Below, piece by piece: positions 1 to 8,690 of a DNA stretch of 10,993 bases (position 1 is its first letter; every line of letters begins with the position of its first letter). The notes under the pieces are model-generated. The model was not told the origin of the DNA. It ran no database searches and saw only the letters and a program-made list of their open reading frames with translations. The stretch covers positions 1-10,993 of the forward strand of contig LSSN01003907.1 of the NCBI GenBank assembly GCA_001970855.1, written 5' to 3'. Position numbers and translations under genes: made by a program. The stretch comes from Smittium culicis. Taxonomy: Eukaryota > Kickxellomycota > Harpellomycetes > Harpellales > Legeriomycetaceae.

Positions 1-1145
1 TTAATTATTTTCAATAAATTTCAAAAAAAAAAAAAAAAAAAAACCTAGATTCAGTTAATGATTCATCGTTATTTATGCTAATCACATCATATAAGCGCCC
101 AAATTCTCTTAATTTGCATATTTGCACTACATTCGAGAATGAGATTATATGGATAATATATTTTTTCATTTAAAATGAAAAAAAAAAAGAAATATCGCTC
201 TATGCTAAACTCAATTTTTCATTCCAAAAATGATTTTAGATCTTTCCATAAAAATTAATTCATCACAATTTCTAAAATAAAAAACTCTTTTTTTATTGAT
301 ATCATTATAGCTTCAGAATCCGTTTATGGCACTTAGTTATATCCTTGTTTTAAGTATACTTTTATAAATGTACATTTAAAAAGTTTATAAATTTAGAATA
401 TTCCATTTAATCCTTAAAAGCTTTTTGACGAAAAAAATACCATATATTACATCAATACAAACAATTGTTAGTAGGTATATATTTATTGTAGACATTTAAA
501 GAAAAACTGGCATCTTTCCTATATGATCTATCTCGAAATTCCTAAGAGCTTGATAGGCTCGAAAAATAGAATTTACACAGGTTAACCATGCAACAAAAAT
601 AAAAATAAAAAATAAAACCAGGGTATTCATTGATCTATTACATTTACAATCAATCGATTTCTTCAAACGTTTGTGATGATCATCGTTTTTTTTTGGATAA
701 TATTAAATTATTTAGGCTACATTTCTTATCGCTTTATACAAGTTATATCGGAGTTAAAACAAAACTTATAATATAAAAACTTTTACTTTCTGATTAAATA
801 TGAATCTTTTACTGCTTTTTATATTATAGATTGTTTAATTTGTTATGAAAATTACTAGAGTTAATGAATTAGGTACAATTAAATATAAATTAGATTAATA
901 CAATAATTTTTTAGACGGATTTATTAAATAGATAAAAATAATAATATATATATTATAAATACTCTGCAAGAGTACAAGGAAAAGATGTGGGTATATTATT
1001 CGATAGTATGGATTAAAGATAAACTGATAATTTTGGATTTAATAAATAATTTTTGTACTTCATTTTTGGCTTCAAGCGAAAATTGCAGTTTATATATAAA
1101 TTATTAGACATTAAAGCTGAATATTTACTTCTCAGCTGTTATTGC
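1..1145. other. AT-rich spacer downstream of the glucanase gene
   Basis: No coding region or RNA gene could be supported on either strand here. The stretch is rich in A and T runs and would include the 3' untranslated region of the minus-strand gene that ends at 1146. A short perfect palindrome, TACTCT-GCA-AGAGTA, lies at 960-974, but it is too short to interpret. No tRNA B-box-like sequence was seen. Confidence 0.6.
23..43 (+). repeat. A21 homopolymer tract
   Basis: Twenty-one consecutive A residues, the longest homopolymer in the window. Such tracts are common in AT-rich spacers, where they exclude nucleosomes. They can also be the scar of a poly(A)-primed retrotransposition event. Nothing recognisable precedes it within the 22 visible bases, so the origin cannot be decided. 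Confidence 0.9.
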
Positions 1146-3452
1146 TCAACACGACAATAGATTGAAGTCGAACTTGGGCTTGAAATTTGAGTCGAATACC
1201 CCAAAGCTTTGCTCTAGCTGACTTTCTCCAGACTTCCAGAGAGCATCTTTGGCTTCAAAATAAAAATATTCGGATCCAACTTGTGCAGCTTTACAAATTA
1301 GAGCCTTTGCATAATCAATTTCGCCTTGAAGGCTCCCAGACTGAGACCCACTGCTTCCAGCGCTTGAGAATCCAGTCTCTCCAATGCGGACGTGTTTGGA
1401 AGAACCAAGCCTAGACTTAGCAGCTTCAACACGGTTAAATACAGATTCTACTGAATCTGATGCAGATTTTGCACTCTGGTCAAAGATGGTATAGATGTTC
1501 AATTGGATTACATCGGACGCATCTGCCATGTTTTTCGTGAATTTTGAATCTGTATCAGTTGTGTATATAGGTATACCGGTTATTCCAGCAGATTTGAACT
1601 TAGATTTAGCTGCTTGCAGCTTACTAACTAATTCTGACTCGGTCATAGACCCCTTAAACATTTCTTCGTTTCCGATTGAGATTCCCTTGATTATATTTGA
1701 ACCGTAAGTATTTATTACTTTAATTATGGTATCGATTTCGTTATTCATTCTTTCGTCTCCGTTTGATATCCAAACGCCAGCATAGATATTTAGAGGTAGA
1801 CTATTTTGGTTTATAGCTTTAGCTGCGTTTACAAGTTGATCACAATCTGTTGAATATAGCCTGATATTATTAGTAACAGAAGAAACTGTGATCAAATCGC
1901 TTTCCACTTTGCTGTAGCTTGGGCATGAGCCGTCAGTGTTGTATGGTGAATAAGTTAGTCCCCAAAATTTGGAAGACCCTGAATTCATGCTTTTATTTAG
2001 TTCAACATTGGATGGTAAATTAGTTTCTTTGGAAATCGATGATTCTTGCGTGTTAGCTGCTTGGGAGCTAGTCATAGTATCATTATCAACTTGAGTGGCG
2101 CTTGTTTGTGTAGCTTGCGGTACCCCATCAACATATGAATCGCTATTTTGTGCTGTTGTAGAATCAAAGATTTGACTCTCAGTGATAGCCTGTTCCAAGG
2201 AATTTAGATTATTAGCCGCTTGTGTTGCTGGATTCTGGCTTATAGGAGCAGGTTGTATATCTTGCTGTGTCGCTGTTTGTTGATTTTGTGCTTGAGTGTC
2301 TGTGGTTTGATTTTCAAGCTGTTGTGCCCCAGCACTTAGAGTTGCTGAACTTTTTTCGATTGTTTCTTCGACACTATTAATGCTAGAAGATACGTGGGCA
2401 GTAGAGGGGGCTTGTTCAGAAGCTGAAGTAGGCGGAATAAGACCTGTGCTTAACGTACTAACATTTTCTGAAGGTAATGCAGAAGTTGGCTGCGACGTAC
2501 TTGCACTAACATGAGCATTTTCGCCATTATTTTGCCTTTTTTCTAATCGAGAGGCAGGGCCTTGAGCATTTTTAATACTATGGTTTTTATTATCTAGACT
2601 ATTTTCTTCCTTTTTGGACCCTTTAGATTTATTTAAACCTCTTTTCAGGCGAATGTAGTCTCTCTTTGCTTTTTTAAATTGTAGATTCGATAAATCTTCC
2701 CTTGAATTCAATTTTGTTTTATTTGAGTTGTTATCGGAATTTTTTGAAGTCCTTTTCAAGCGTATATAGTCCCTCTTAAACGATTTCAAGGGTGAGTTTG
2801 AAGATTCAACGCTATCTTTCAAAGAAATTTTATTTGAATCAATATCAGCAAATCTTAGATCTTCGGTTCTTTTTATTTTTTCTGAAAAGTATGTTGTTAA
2901 ATCATTATCTCCATCCAAGTAATCTCTTCCCACCATCCTAACATTAATAATGCTTGAATCTTCATTGGTGCTAATTTCACTTGGTACGATACTACTTTCT
3001 TGCTTGTCAGTGCCTTCAGATGGGTTTTGAAGTATGCTGTTTTCTGGTGCAGTTTTAAAGGCGTCCACATTTTCTACTATAGGTGTTGAGAGCATTAACT
3101 CTGTAGATGTAGAAGATTCTTCGAAATTAACCGGTGTAGAAATCTCTGAGGGAGTATTTACAATACTATCTGAGGCCATATCGACAGGTGTACTAACAAC
3201 ATATGACTCTTTGTAACCTACAGTTTCGCTAGGAATATGTAATTGGCTTATTGCTGTGGATGAAGTTGCACAATTAGCAGTGTTTCCTAAGTTTACAGTT
3301 GAATACACTGTTTCAGTAACTGTTATATAAATATTCTGATTTGTGGGATGGGTATCAGAATACGGATTAATGAAACTTTCATTTAGAGGAGCTGAGCTAG
3401 TTAATATAGCAAACGAAGCTGCAAAATAAATAATGTTTACTAATGCTTGCAT
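1146..3452 (-). CDS. Secreted GH17 cell-wall glucanase-like protein (Scw4/Scw10/Scw11/Mp65 type) with Kex2-processed pro-region
   Basis: This 768-residue protein starts at an ATG (3450-3452) and ends at TGA (1146-1148). Residues 1-21 form a signal peptide with a hydrophobic core and likely cleavage near SSA. A motif typical of yeast wall proteins, ITVTETVYSTV, lies at 43-53. Residues 85-125 are Ser/Thr-rich with repeated STPV/STPI. Residues 170-306 are basic, with Lys-Arg pairs ending at R195, R227, R234, R264, R271 and R306. The last is the classic LEKR context for the Golgi protease Kex2. Residues 307-494 are a Gln/Ser/Thr linker. Residues 495-768 are the GH17 domain (FWGLTYSPYNTDG at the start). 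E596 in IGNEE is the likely acid/base and E692 in IGETGF the likely nucleophile. Family members act on or remodel wall beta-1,3-glucan; this activity is inferred. There is no GPI signal at the C terminus. The pro-region is longer than I would expect for the family and contains a repeated peptide. Confidence 0.93.
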   Translation of the reverse strand: MQALVNIIYFAASFAILTSSAPLNESFINPYSDTHPTNQNIYITVTETVYSTVNLGNTANCATSSTAISQLHIPSETVGYKESYVVSTPVDMASDSIVNTPSEISTPVNFEESSTSTELMLSTPIVENVDAFKTAPENSILQNPSEGTDKQESSIVPSEISTNEDSSIINVRMVGRDYLDGDNDLTTYFSEKIKRTEDLRFADIDSNKISLKDSVESSNSPLKSFKRDYIRLKRTSKNSDNNSNKTKLNSREDLSNLQFKKAKRDYIRLKRGLNKSKGSKKEENSLDNKNHSIKNAQGPASRLEKRQNNGENAHVSASTSQPTSALPSENVSTLSTGLIPPTSASEQAPSTAHVSSSINSVEETIEKSSATLSAGAQQLENQTTDTQAQNQQTATQQDIQPAPISQNPATQAANNLNSLEQAITESQIFDSTTAQNSDSYVDGVPQATQTSATQVDNDTMTSSQAANTQESSISKETNLPSNVELNKSMNSGSSKFWGLTYSPYNTDGSCPSYSKVESDLITVSSVTNNIRLYSTDCDQLVNAAKAINQNSLPLNIYAGVWISNGDERMNNEIDTIIKVINTYGSNIIKGISIGNEEMFKGSMTESELVSKLQAAKSKFKSAGITGIPIYTTDTDSKFTKNMADASDVIQLNIYTIFDQSAKSASDSVESVFNRVEAAKSRLGSSKHVRIGETGFSSAGSSGSQSGSLQGEIDYAKALICKAAQVGSEYFYFEAKDALWKSGESQLEQSFGVFDSNFKPKFDFNLLSC
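2640..2666 (-). other. Second copy of Kex2-flanked peptide KRDYIRLKR (residues 263-271)
   Basis: Identical in protein to the copy at 2751-2777, with synonymous changes AGG/AGA, TAT/TAC, ATA/ATT, TTG/CTG and AGG/AGA. The residues on either side also resemble each other loosely (a phenylalanine and lysines before, Lys/Asn/Ser-rich after). This points to an old internal duplication of about 37 codons in which only the bracketed peptide has stayed fixed. Confidence 0.7.
2751..2777 (-). other. First copy of Kex2-flanked peptide KRDYIRLKR (residues 226-234)
   Basis: The encoded peptide is bounded on both sides by Lys-Arg, the site cut by Kex2. Cutting after each pair would release DYIRLKR, and Kex1-type carboxypeptidase trimming would leave DYIRL. 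The second copy lies 37 residues further on. The two DNA copies differ at five of nine codons, always silently. Release of the peptide is inferred; the sequence shows only the sites and the repetition. Confidence 0.7.
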
Positions 3453-3590
3453 AGTAATTTTTTATATGAATAGTATGATGTCGTTAATTAGTGAATAGTG
3501 TTATTCGTGTTTTGATTTTTCGTTTTATCACTTTATCGTATTTTATTTTATTTCAAGTGAATTGATATAAATGCTTTAATGTGTCGTGAA

Positions 3591-3595
3591 AGGGG
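3591..3595. promoter_or_regulatory. Possible stress-response element (AGGGG/CCCCT) upstream of the glucanase gene
   Basis: The pentamer AGGGG, read CCCCT on the gene's strand, lies about 140 bases upstream of the glucanase start codon. In budding yeasts this is the core bound by Msn2/Msn4-type zinc-finger activators, in either orientation. A single copy is weak evidence, although runs of four G are rare in this spacer. Confidence 0.25.
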
Positions 3596-3770
3596 CTATT
3601 ATATCTTTGTATGTCGTAAATTGTGTATGAAACTACGTGAATATGCTTATAGAAGTTTTGTGATAAATTAATAGACCTGCTAATATATCTAGTGTTATAT
3701 TGAGAACTAGAAATTGGATCGTTAAATTGGAATAAATCAGTATCTGGTAATAATTAGGGAAACCCGTAAA

Positions 3771-3779
3771 ATATATATA
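3771..3779 (-). promoter_or_regulatory. Weak TATA-like tract upstream of the glucanase gene
   Basis: ATATATATA lies about 320 bases upstream of the glucanase ATG, read on the minus strand. It is further away than usual for a yeast TATA element, and such tracts are frequent in this spacer, so the assignment is tentative. Confidence 0.2.
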
Positions 3780-5125
3780 GTCGCTTTAAATTTTGTTCTG
3801 GGTCAGTTTGAGCCTGATTTTTTTTAATGCCTATTCAAATACACATAAGACTATTATAAATTTCTACTCATTTACGCTAAATATTATGTAAAATTATTTT
3901 TATTTGCTTTTCGTTTCATTGGAATAATGAAACACGGCTATAAATTTATATGTATCCAATAATTATACTATTGTATTCTTTTGCTTACTAATTTTAATAG
4001 CTTTAATTTGAGCTGAAGTATTAATTGTTATCTTTGATTTAGATTCACTGGTTATCGCGCGCTTTGTGACGGAAATTTTTTGACTCTATAATTAGTTAGA
4101 CGTTGGATTAAATTGTGACTTAATTTATTACAAATACTAGGATTATGCGCCAATTATAGTTTGCCTTTTTATAAAAAAGATTTATAAATAAGGAAAATTA
4201 TTCAAAGCTTTCAATTTTATTAGCGGTTTAAGATTGAATTTGGTAATAGCAAAATGAATATTCTGGTAATAAAAAAAAAAGCTTACATCTTTGTTGACAG
4301 TTTTTAATTTTACTGATTAAATCTTGAGCTTTATGAAAATGCGGTCCTGAAAATTATTATAAAAATTTTAAACTCTTTTTCAACAATTTAACTGGATTTT
4401 ACTAAACGAGTATCAATAAAAATCAAAGGTTTAACTAACAGATTATTTATGCTTATCTATACTATACAATTAAAAGTGAAAAGTTTATTTACATACCTAT
4501 TAGTTTTCTGGATATATAATAAAGATGCTATTATTTACAGTTTATGAGTTTCTGAAAAAAATTGAACTTATGATGAAAATGACTTATTAAATAAGTTTTT
4601 TATGATAATATGATCAATGCAATTGAAAAAATGAATGCTTATGCGGTTTAATGGTTAATATAACTGTATTGCAGCAGTATGTTTTTTATGATTTTACTGA
4701 GATAATTTGATGGAGTTTCTCTCATGACCATGTATCGCCTTTTATATACAATTTTTTTTTTTTAAAAAAAAACTAATTTGGTGTAAAGCCTACTTATAGT
4801 TGCTACAATATACTTAAAACTTATTTTTCTCGTATAGAAAGTTCAAATGTTGATATACTCATTTATTGAATTTGCATTATTTATTTACCTGTTGCTAATT
4901 AAGCATTATTATAATAAACAAATACATACCAAAGGGCTTATAAAATTATGATTATAATTTATGAATAAAATGCGTAAAATTTATAAAGATTTGAAATATA
5001 CAATTTAACTTCTCTTTGGACATATAAGCATGTAAGTTATAAATGTATCCAAAGCGCCTCGTATAAAAAAATATTTTAATGCAATGTTAATCAAATAACC
5101 AATTGATTAAACTACTTGAGTTTAA

Positions 5126-5312
5126 ACCTTTCACGTCCAACAACTTTAAAAAATTAAAATAATAATCCATTTATGATTTATATGCAAGATTATTATTTGC
5201 TGTTACTTTAAAATTCACCAATATTTCTTAAAGCCTCAGAATTAAAGTATTTTTGTTGAACACAGTTGGCTATATTTGGTAAGCCAAAAATAGTCTACCG
5301 TCCGTGAAATGG
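5126..5312. mobile_element. piggyBac-like MITE, copy 1 (TTAA-bounded, 187 bp)
   Basis: The element is flanked by TTAA at 5122-5125 and at 5313-5316. Its left end reads ACCTTTCACGTCC. Its right end, read inward on the minus strand, is CCATTTCACGGACGG, so including the TTAA the two ends match at 12 of 14 positions. piggyBac-family elements insert at and duplicate TTAA, and their termini commonly begin CCC/CCY followed by T-rich sequence, which fits. The interior is AT-rich, has no coding capacity and would need a transposase from elsewhere. A colinear diverged copy lies 171 bp downstream in the same orientation. The superfamily assignment is an inference from termini and target site only. Confidence 0.6.
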
Positions 5313-5491
5313 TTAATTACAAATCTTAATGACAATATAATAGATAATATGATGAGAAAACATGCATAAAGTGGCTAAATAGTATAGTTTAATTATAGAT
5401 TTTGGATATTGGAAACAGGGGTTAAAAAATCACCATTAAAAAAACACAAAGTCGTAAAAAAATAATCAATAATTAAAGTTCATGCATTTAA

Positions 5492-5680
5492 CATTTTCTT
5501 GCCCAACGCTATTATAAAAATTGACTTTAATGATTCGCCAGTAGTTTATAAGTAGTTTTATTATTTTCTACTATTCTTCAATAAACGAATGGTTATATGT
5601 GTCTCGGAATTATATTAAATTTATTAAATGCCCTTGATTAAATTTGATAGATCAAAAATAGTCTACCACCCGTGAAAGGA
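5492..5680. mobile_element. piggyBac-like MITE, copy 2 (TTAA-bounded, 189 bp)
   Basis: This is a second, older copy of the element at 5126-5312 in the same orientation, flanked by TTAA at 5488-5491 and 5681-5684. The right ends are nearly identical: both contain CAAAAATAGTCTACC followed by CCGTGAAA and the TTAA. The interiors align colinearly, with a shared TTATTATTT block at offset 64 in copy 1 and 66 in copy 2, and a shared CTCRGAATTA block later. The left end (CATTTTCTTGCCCAAC) has decayed but aligns with that of copy 1. The near-equal length and correct TTAA at all four ends support real element boundaries. Confidence 0.6.
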
Positions 5681-6220
5681 TTAAGCGATTTTAAGCATGC
5701 TATACTGTTTATAAGTTTATTCAAGTCGTGTTGATTTATTTTTATTTAGGCTTATTACTAGTTGCATTGAAAGAAATATATGTGTGGTGAAATGTGGCAA
5801 CAGATTGAAAAGCCTTATATTTATTATTTGCTCTGCCAAATTTTTTCGAAGGTCGAATAATTTTTGAACTCAGCTTTTTAGTTTATGGCAGGATTATTTT
5901 TAATTAAAATATAAAAATCTAACTGATGAATTGTATTTATGAATAATATATTATTTATGAATTGAATTTTTTTTCTTAGAACATTGTATGTTTATTAAGG
6001 CGTGCAAAACCCCCTCATAAATTTTATGTGTTATAATAAATATTTAAATTTTTTATGACTATAGAGCAATTAATATAAATTAATTTTGATTGTTTGTATC
6101 TATATCATATCACATAATTAAACATTCTTTATATTTTGAAAATAAGCCACCTAAATTGAATTTAACTATATTAAAAATTGCTTTGGTTTTATGATTATAA
6201 TTTTTTATTTTTCACATTTA

Positions 6221-6240
6221 TATTAATATTAATATTAATA
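6221..6240. repeat. Short TATTAA microsatellite
   Basis: The hexamer TATTAA is repeated a little over three times without interruption. It is a minor simple repeat in the AT-rich spacer with no evident role. Confidence 0.8.
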
Positions 6241-7059
6241 GCTCTATAAAGCGGCTGAAATTTTTGATAACTGGAGAATATATCGTGGGGCGAAACTTTT
6301 TCTAAATATTTTTCTTGCTAGTTAGTAATGTTTTTTTTTTTTTGAATTCAATTAGAAAAAAATATCGTAAATATAATCTAGCTCAACTAATAGTTTTATA
6401 CAGTCTATTTTAACAAATAAAATCTCGTTAAAAAAGTGTTTTAATTTATACTTAAATCTCCCATATACAACAAAGTTTATATTTACAAATTTTATCACGC
6501 CTTCATTGCAAATGATATATTCATAAACACTTTCAACGACTAATTAGAAAATAATTTCAATATTAAATTGATTAGTTTTCTATAATTTCATAAATTTAAT
6601 AATTCTTTGATTTTATTTGATATATAAATAATATAAATTTATTTCAATTTTTTCCGCATATATTACATGATTTTAGTTTTTTTTAGTATATTTTATTTTA
6701 ATTTTAGAGTTGATTTTTAGCAATAGAATTTTTACAATATCAAGTAATTTAATGATTAAATTTTTATCTAATAGTATCGTATATTTAAAAATATATATTA
6801 AGCTACGATATATTAAATTTCAACCTCATTATTATATTGATTGTGCTGTGAAAAAAGCCTTAATTTGTTTTGTTTTTTATTATTTCTTGAAATTCAATCT
6901 TTAATAGTAGTGCTGATTTATGTTAAAATTTCAGCTATTGAAAATGTATCATACTTATTATTTAATTCTTCGGTTATTTTGTTGAAATTAAACTAAAAAA
7001 ATTGCTAAATTATTAATATAAAAAATAAATTTACTAAGCTAAATTTTGTATATATTTAG

Positions 7060-7072
7060 TATATATATATAT
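7060..7072. repeat. Short TA dinucleotide run
   Basis: Thirteen bases of alternating T and A, adjacent to further TATATA sequence at 7049-7055. It is ordinary simple sequence for this spacer. Confidence 0.8.
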
Positions 7073-7787
7073 TATCTTTTAAATTCATTTATCCCAATAC
7101 TGTCAAAAATTATCGTTATTTTTTTATGCAATCATTTTACGCTTTTCTTCATATTAATAAAGTCTCACGAATAGTATATATTCATGAAATATAACTTTCT
7201 ACTAAATATACGCACTTAAATCGACTAATAAATTAAGAAACTTGGAACTAGCTATCTCATAAAGCGATTAATATTCATTTTAATAATGTTATAGCGTTAA
7301 TTTAATATTGAAATTTTGAATAGATTCCTTACCTATATATTTATATACTTTTCTAGAATTAACCGAAATTACTCGTGAGTTATTATGATGTTTTTACTAT
7401 GAAAACAGCACATTAAAACATAATCTTTAATTAATTAACATTAACTTGTGTTTATGAAACCAAACAATGCTCAAAAAAATCTATAACAAATAATTTAAAT
7501 ATGAAACTGACGAAAAGTGACGCAGTATATTTTTTTAAAAAAAAATAGCTGTATGATATTTTGCTGGCTGTTAATTAAATATAATTGGGAAATTCTTTTG
7601 AAAAGCTGAACATTTTCTATTAAAATTACCCTTCAATTCAAATTTAATTTGAGTTTTAAATACAATAAGTATATATTATGAAATTTATTAACTAGTTTAG
7701 CCGATAATCACACCTAGTTATAATTAGTAAATAAAATTACGACGAAAAAATTTACTCTTGTCATAAGGTTCTCCTATATATATCATT

Positions 7788-8307
7788 TGATTTTTGTAAA
7801 TTAAGCATTGATTAGAGATCCAGAGCAAGATTTTTTTAAGACTTGTAAGTTTACAAAAGTTTTTAAAATATTTTTTATCTTGGCAAACAGATTTTTGAAT
7901 AAAATAATATCGTCTACAAATAACAAATCTACCTCTAATAAAAAAAAGTTCAAAAGATACACTATTTAATTTAATGACAATTATTAGACCTATCAATTAA
8001 AATCGGTGAGTAGCAATCCACTTTTATTCAAGAGAACTTGCATTTATATCTAGGTTGCGTTGAAAATATCATTTTAAACTTATATATTCTATAAGAATAT
8101 AAAAATTTGTGAAGCAATTTTATTTTCCGTGTGACCATTTATACGAGTTTTTTTGTTTAAAAAAGCTATATTTAGAATAAAAAATCAATTAGAGAATAAA
8201 TAGTTGGTTTGAATAGCTTGGCACATTTTGCTCGGTGGAATGAGCTCTTTTAAATGATTAATGAAAAAATGTACCTTTAATAAGGCAAAGACTATAAATT
8301 TGGAGAA
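7788..8307 (-). pseudogene. Decayed LINE-type (non-LTR) reverse transcriptase remnant
   Basis: Read on the minus strand, several reverse-transcriptase motifs appear in the expected order. A 40-codon open stretch at 8188-8307 includes LKVHFFINHLKELIPPSK, which resembles the palm region before motif A in LINEs (K-I-...-IN-L-..-IPPSQ). CYSPILI at about 7995-8015 resembles the QGCPLSPxLF block. A 54-codon open stretch at 7804-7965 contains LLFVDDIILF, with the catalytic Asp pair at 7909-7914, and 28 codons later in the same frame SCSGSLIN, the SG-x-x-x-N block that follows the catalytic core in LINEs. After a stop and frame change, NLQKS (7788-7802) matches the usual N-x-x-K-S continuation. Stops and frameshifts separate the blocks, and about 35 residues seem lost near motif A, so it is dead. 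No endonuclease domain or poly(A) end was identified. LTR elements also have a YVDD core, but the downstream SG block favours a LINE. Confidence 0.65.
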
Positions 8308-8607
8308 TTAAATTACATACTTCTCCTTGTAATATATAAGGGATTTGTTTTAAGTTTAATTTTTTTAATTCTTCAAACGCTATACTTATCAAGAATCATT
8401 TATACTTTCTCTACAATATTAAATTTAACGAATAGCTGTATATGTGTGCTAACACTCTTTGTTAAAAAATAGTATACTTACTACCTCAAACTAGTTTTTT
8501 TTAGAAATATATTTGATAAAAGTTTAATGCCTAAACTTGGTGTATCGCTGCTAAGATTCAAATAATTAAGGTATAATAGCTTTTACTTTTATTAATACAC
8601 CTTCAAA

Positions 8608-8615
8608 TATAAATA
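8608..8615 (+). promoter_or_regulatory. TATA box of the quinone oxidoreductase gene
   Basis: TATAAATA matches the yeast consensus TATAWAWR and lies 76 bases upstream of the ATG at 8691. This spacing is suitable for a start site 40-70 bases downstream in a yeast promoter. No clear Yap1 site (TTACTAA or TGACTAA) was seen nearby, although the family's yeast member is oxidant-induced. Confidence 0.5.
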
Positions 8616-8690
8616 GATTAGACCTCTATGTTTTTTTATTATTAGCAAATTTTACAATAATACAACACAAAGTTCAATTTCGCTTACAAT

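Larger units (their letters stand above)
3453..8690. other. 5.2-kb AT-rich divergent intergenic region without an intact gene
   Basis: This region separates the start codons of two genes pointing away from each other. Its open frames are short and mostly lack ATG starts. The composition is extremely AT-rich, with many homopolymers: T13 at 6331-6343, and long T-then-A runs near 4749-4771 and 7530-7547. Inside it I could recognise two TTAA-bounded elements (5126-5312 and 5492-5680) and a decayed LINE reverse transcriptase (about 7788-8307). The rest, notably 3800-5120, 5690-7720 and 8310-8600, shows no gene, tRNA or clear repeat that I can support. It may carry regulatory or noncoding transcription units, a replication origin or a centromere, but nothing seen singles one out. 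Confidence 0.7.

Noticed and set aside
1187..3216. Plus-strand open frames opposite the glucanase gene
   Set aside because: They are short antisense shadows of a gene with strong signal-peptide, processing-site and GH17 evidence.
3583..3600. CGTGAAAGG near 3585 as another TTAA-element end
   Set aside because: It matches the terminal core, but no TTAA follows and the inner TAGTCTACC block is absent.
5817..5900. Possible further copy of the TTAA element starting at TTATTATTTGCT
   Set aside because: Similarity is limited to a dozen AT-rich bases and a loose GAACTCAG match. No TTAA-flanked conserved end follows.
6710..6904. 64-codon plus-strand open frame
   Set aside because: It begins with TTG and is made of Ile/Lys/Phe/Tyr-rich sequence expected from AT-rich DNA. 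No motif was recognised.
7724..7996. 90-codon minus-strand open frame
   Set aside because: It begins with TTG rather than ATG and overlaps the reverse-transcriptase relic in a different frame from the FVDD core. It is best explained as a shadow frame of that fossil.
3453..8690. Point-centromere (CDEI-CDEII-CDEIII) in the AT-rich spacer
   Set aside because: No CDEI (RTCACRTG) and no TCCGAA-type CDEIII core were found on either strand in the spacer. A regional centromere cannot be judged from sequence alone.
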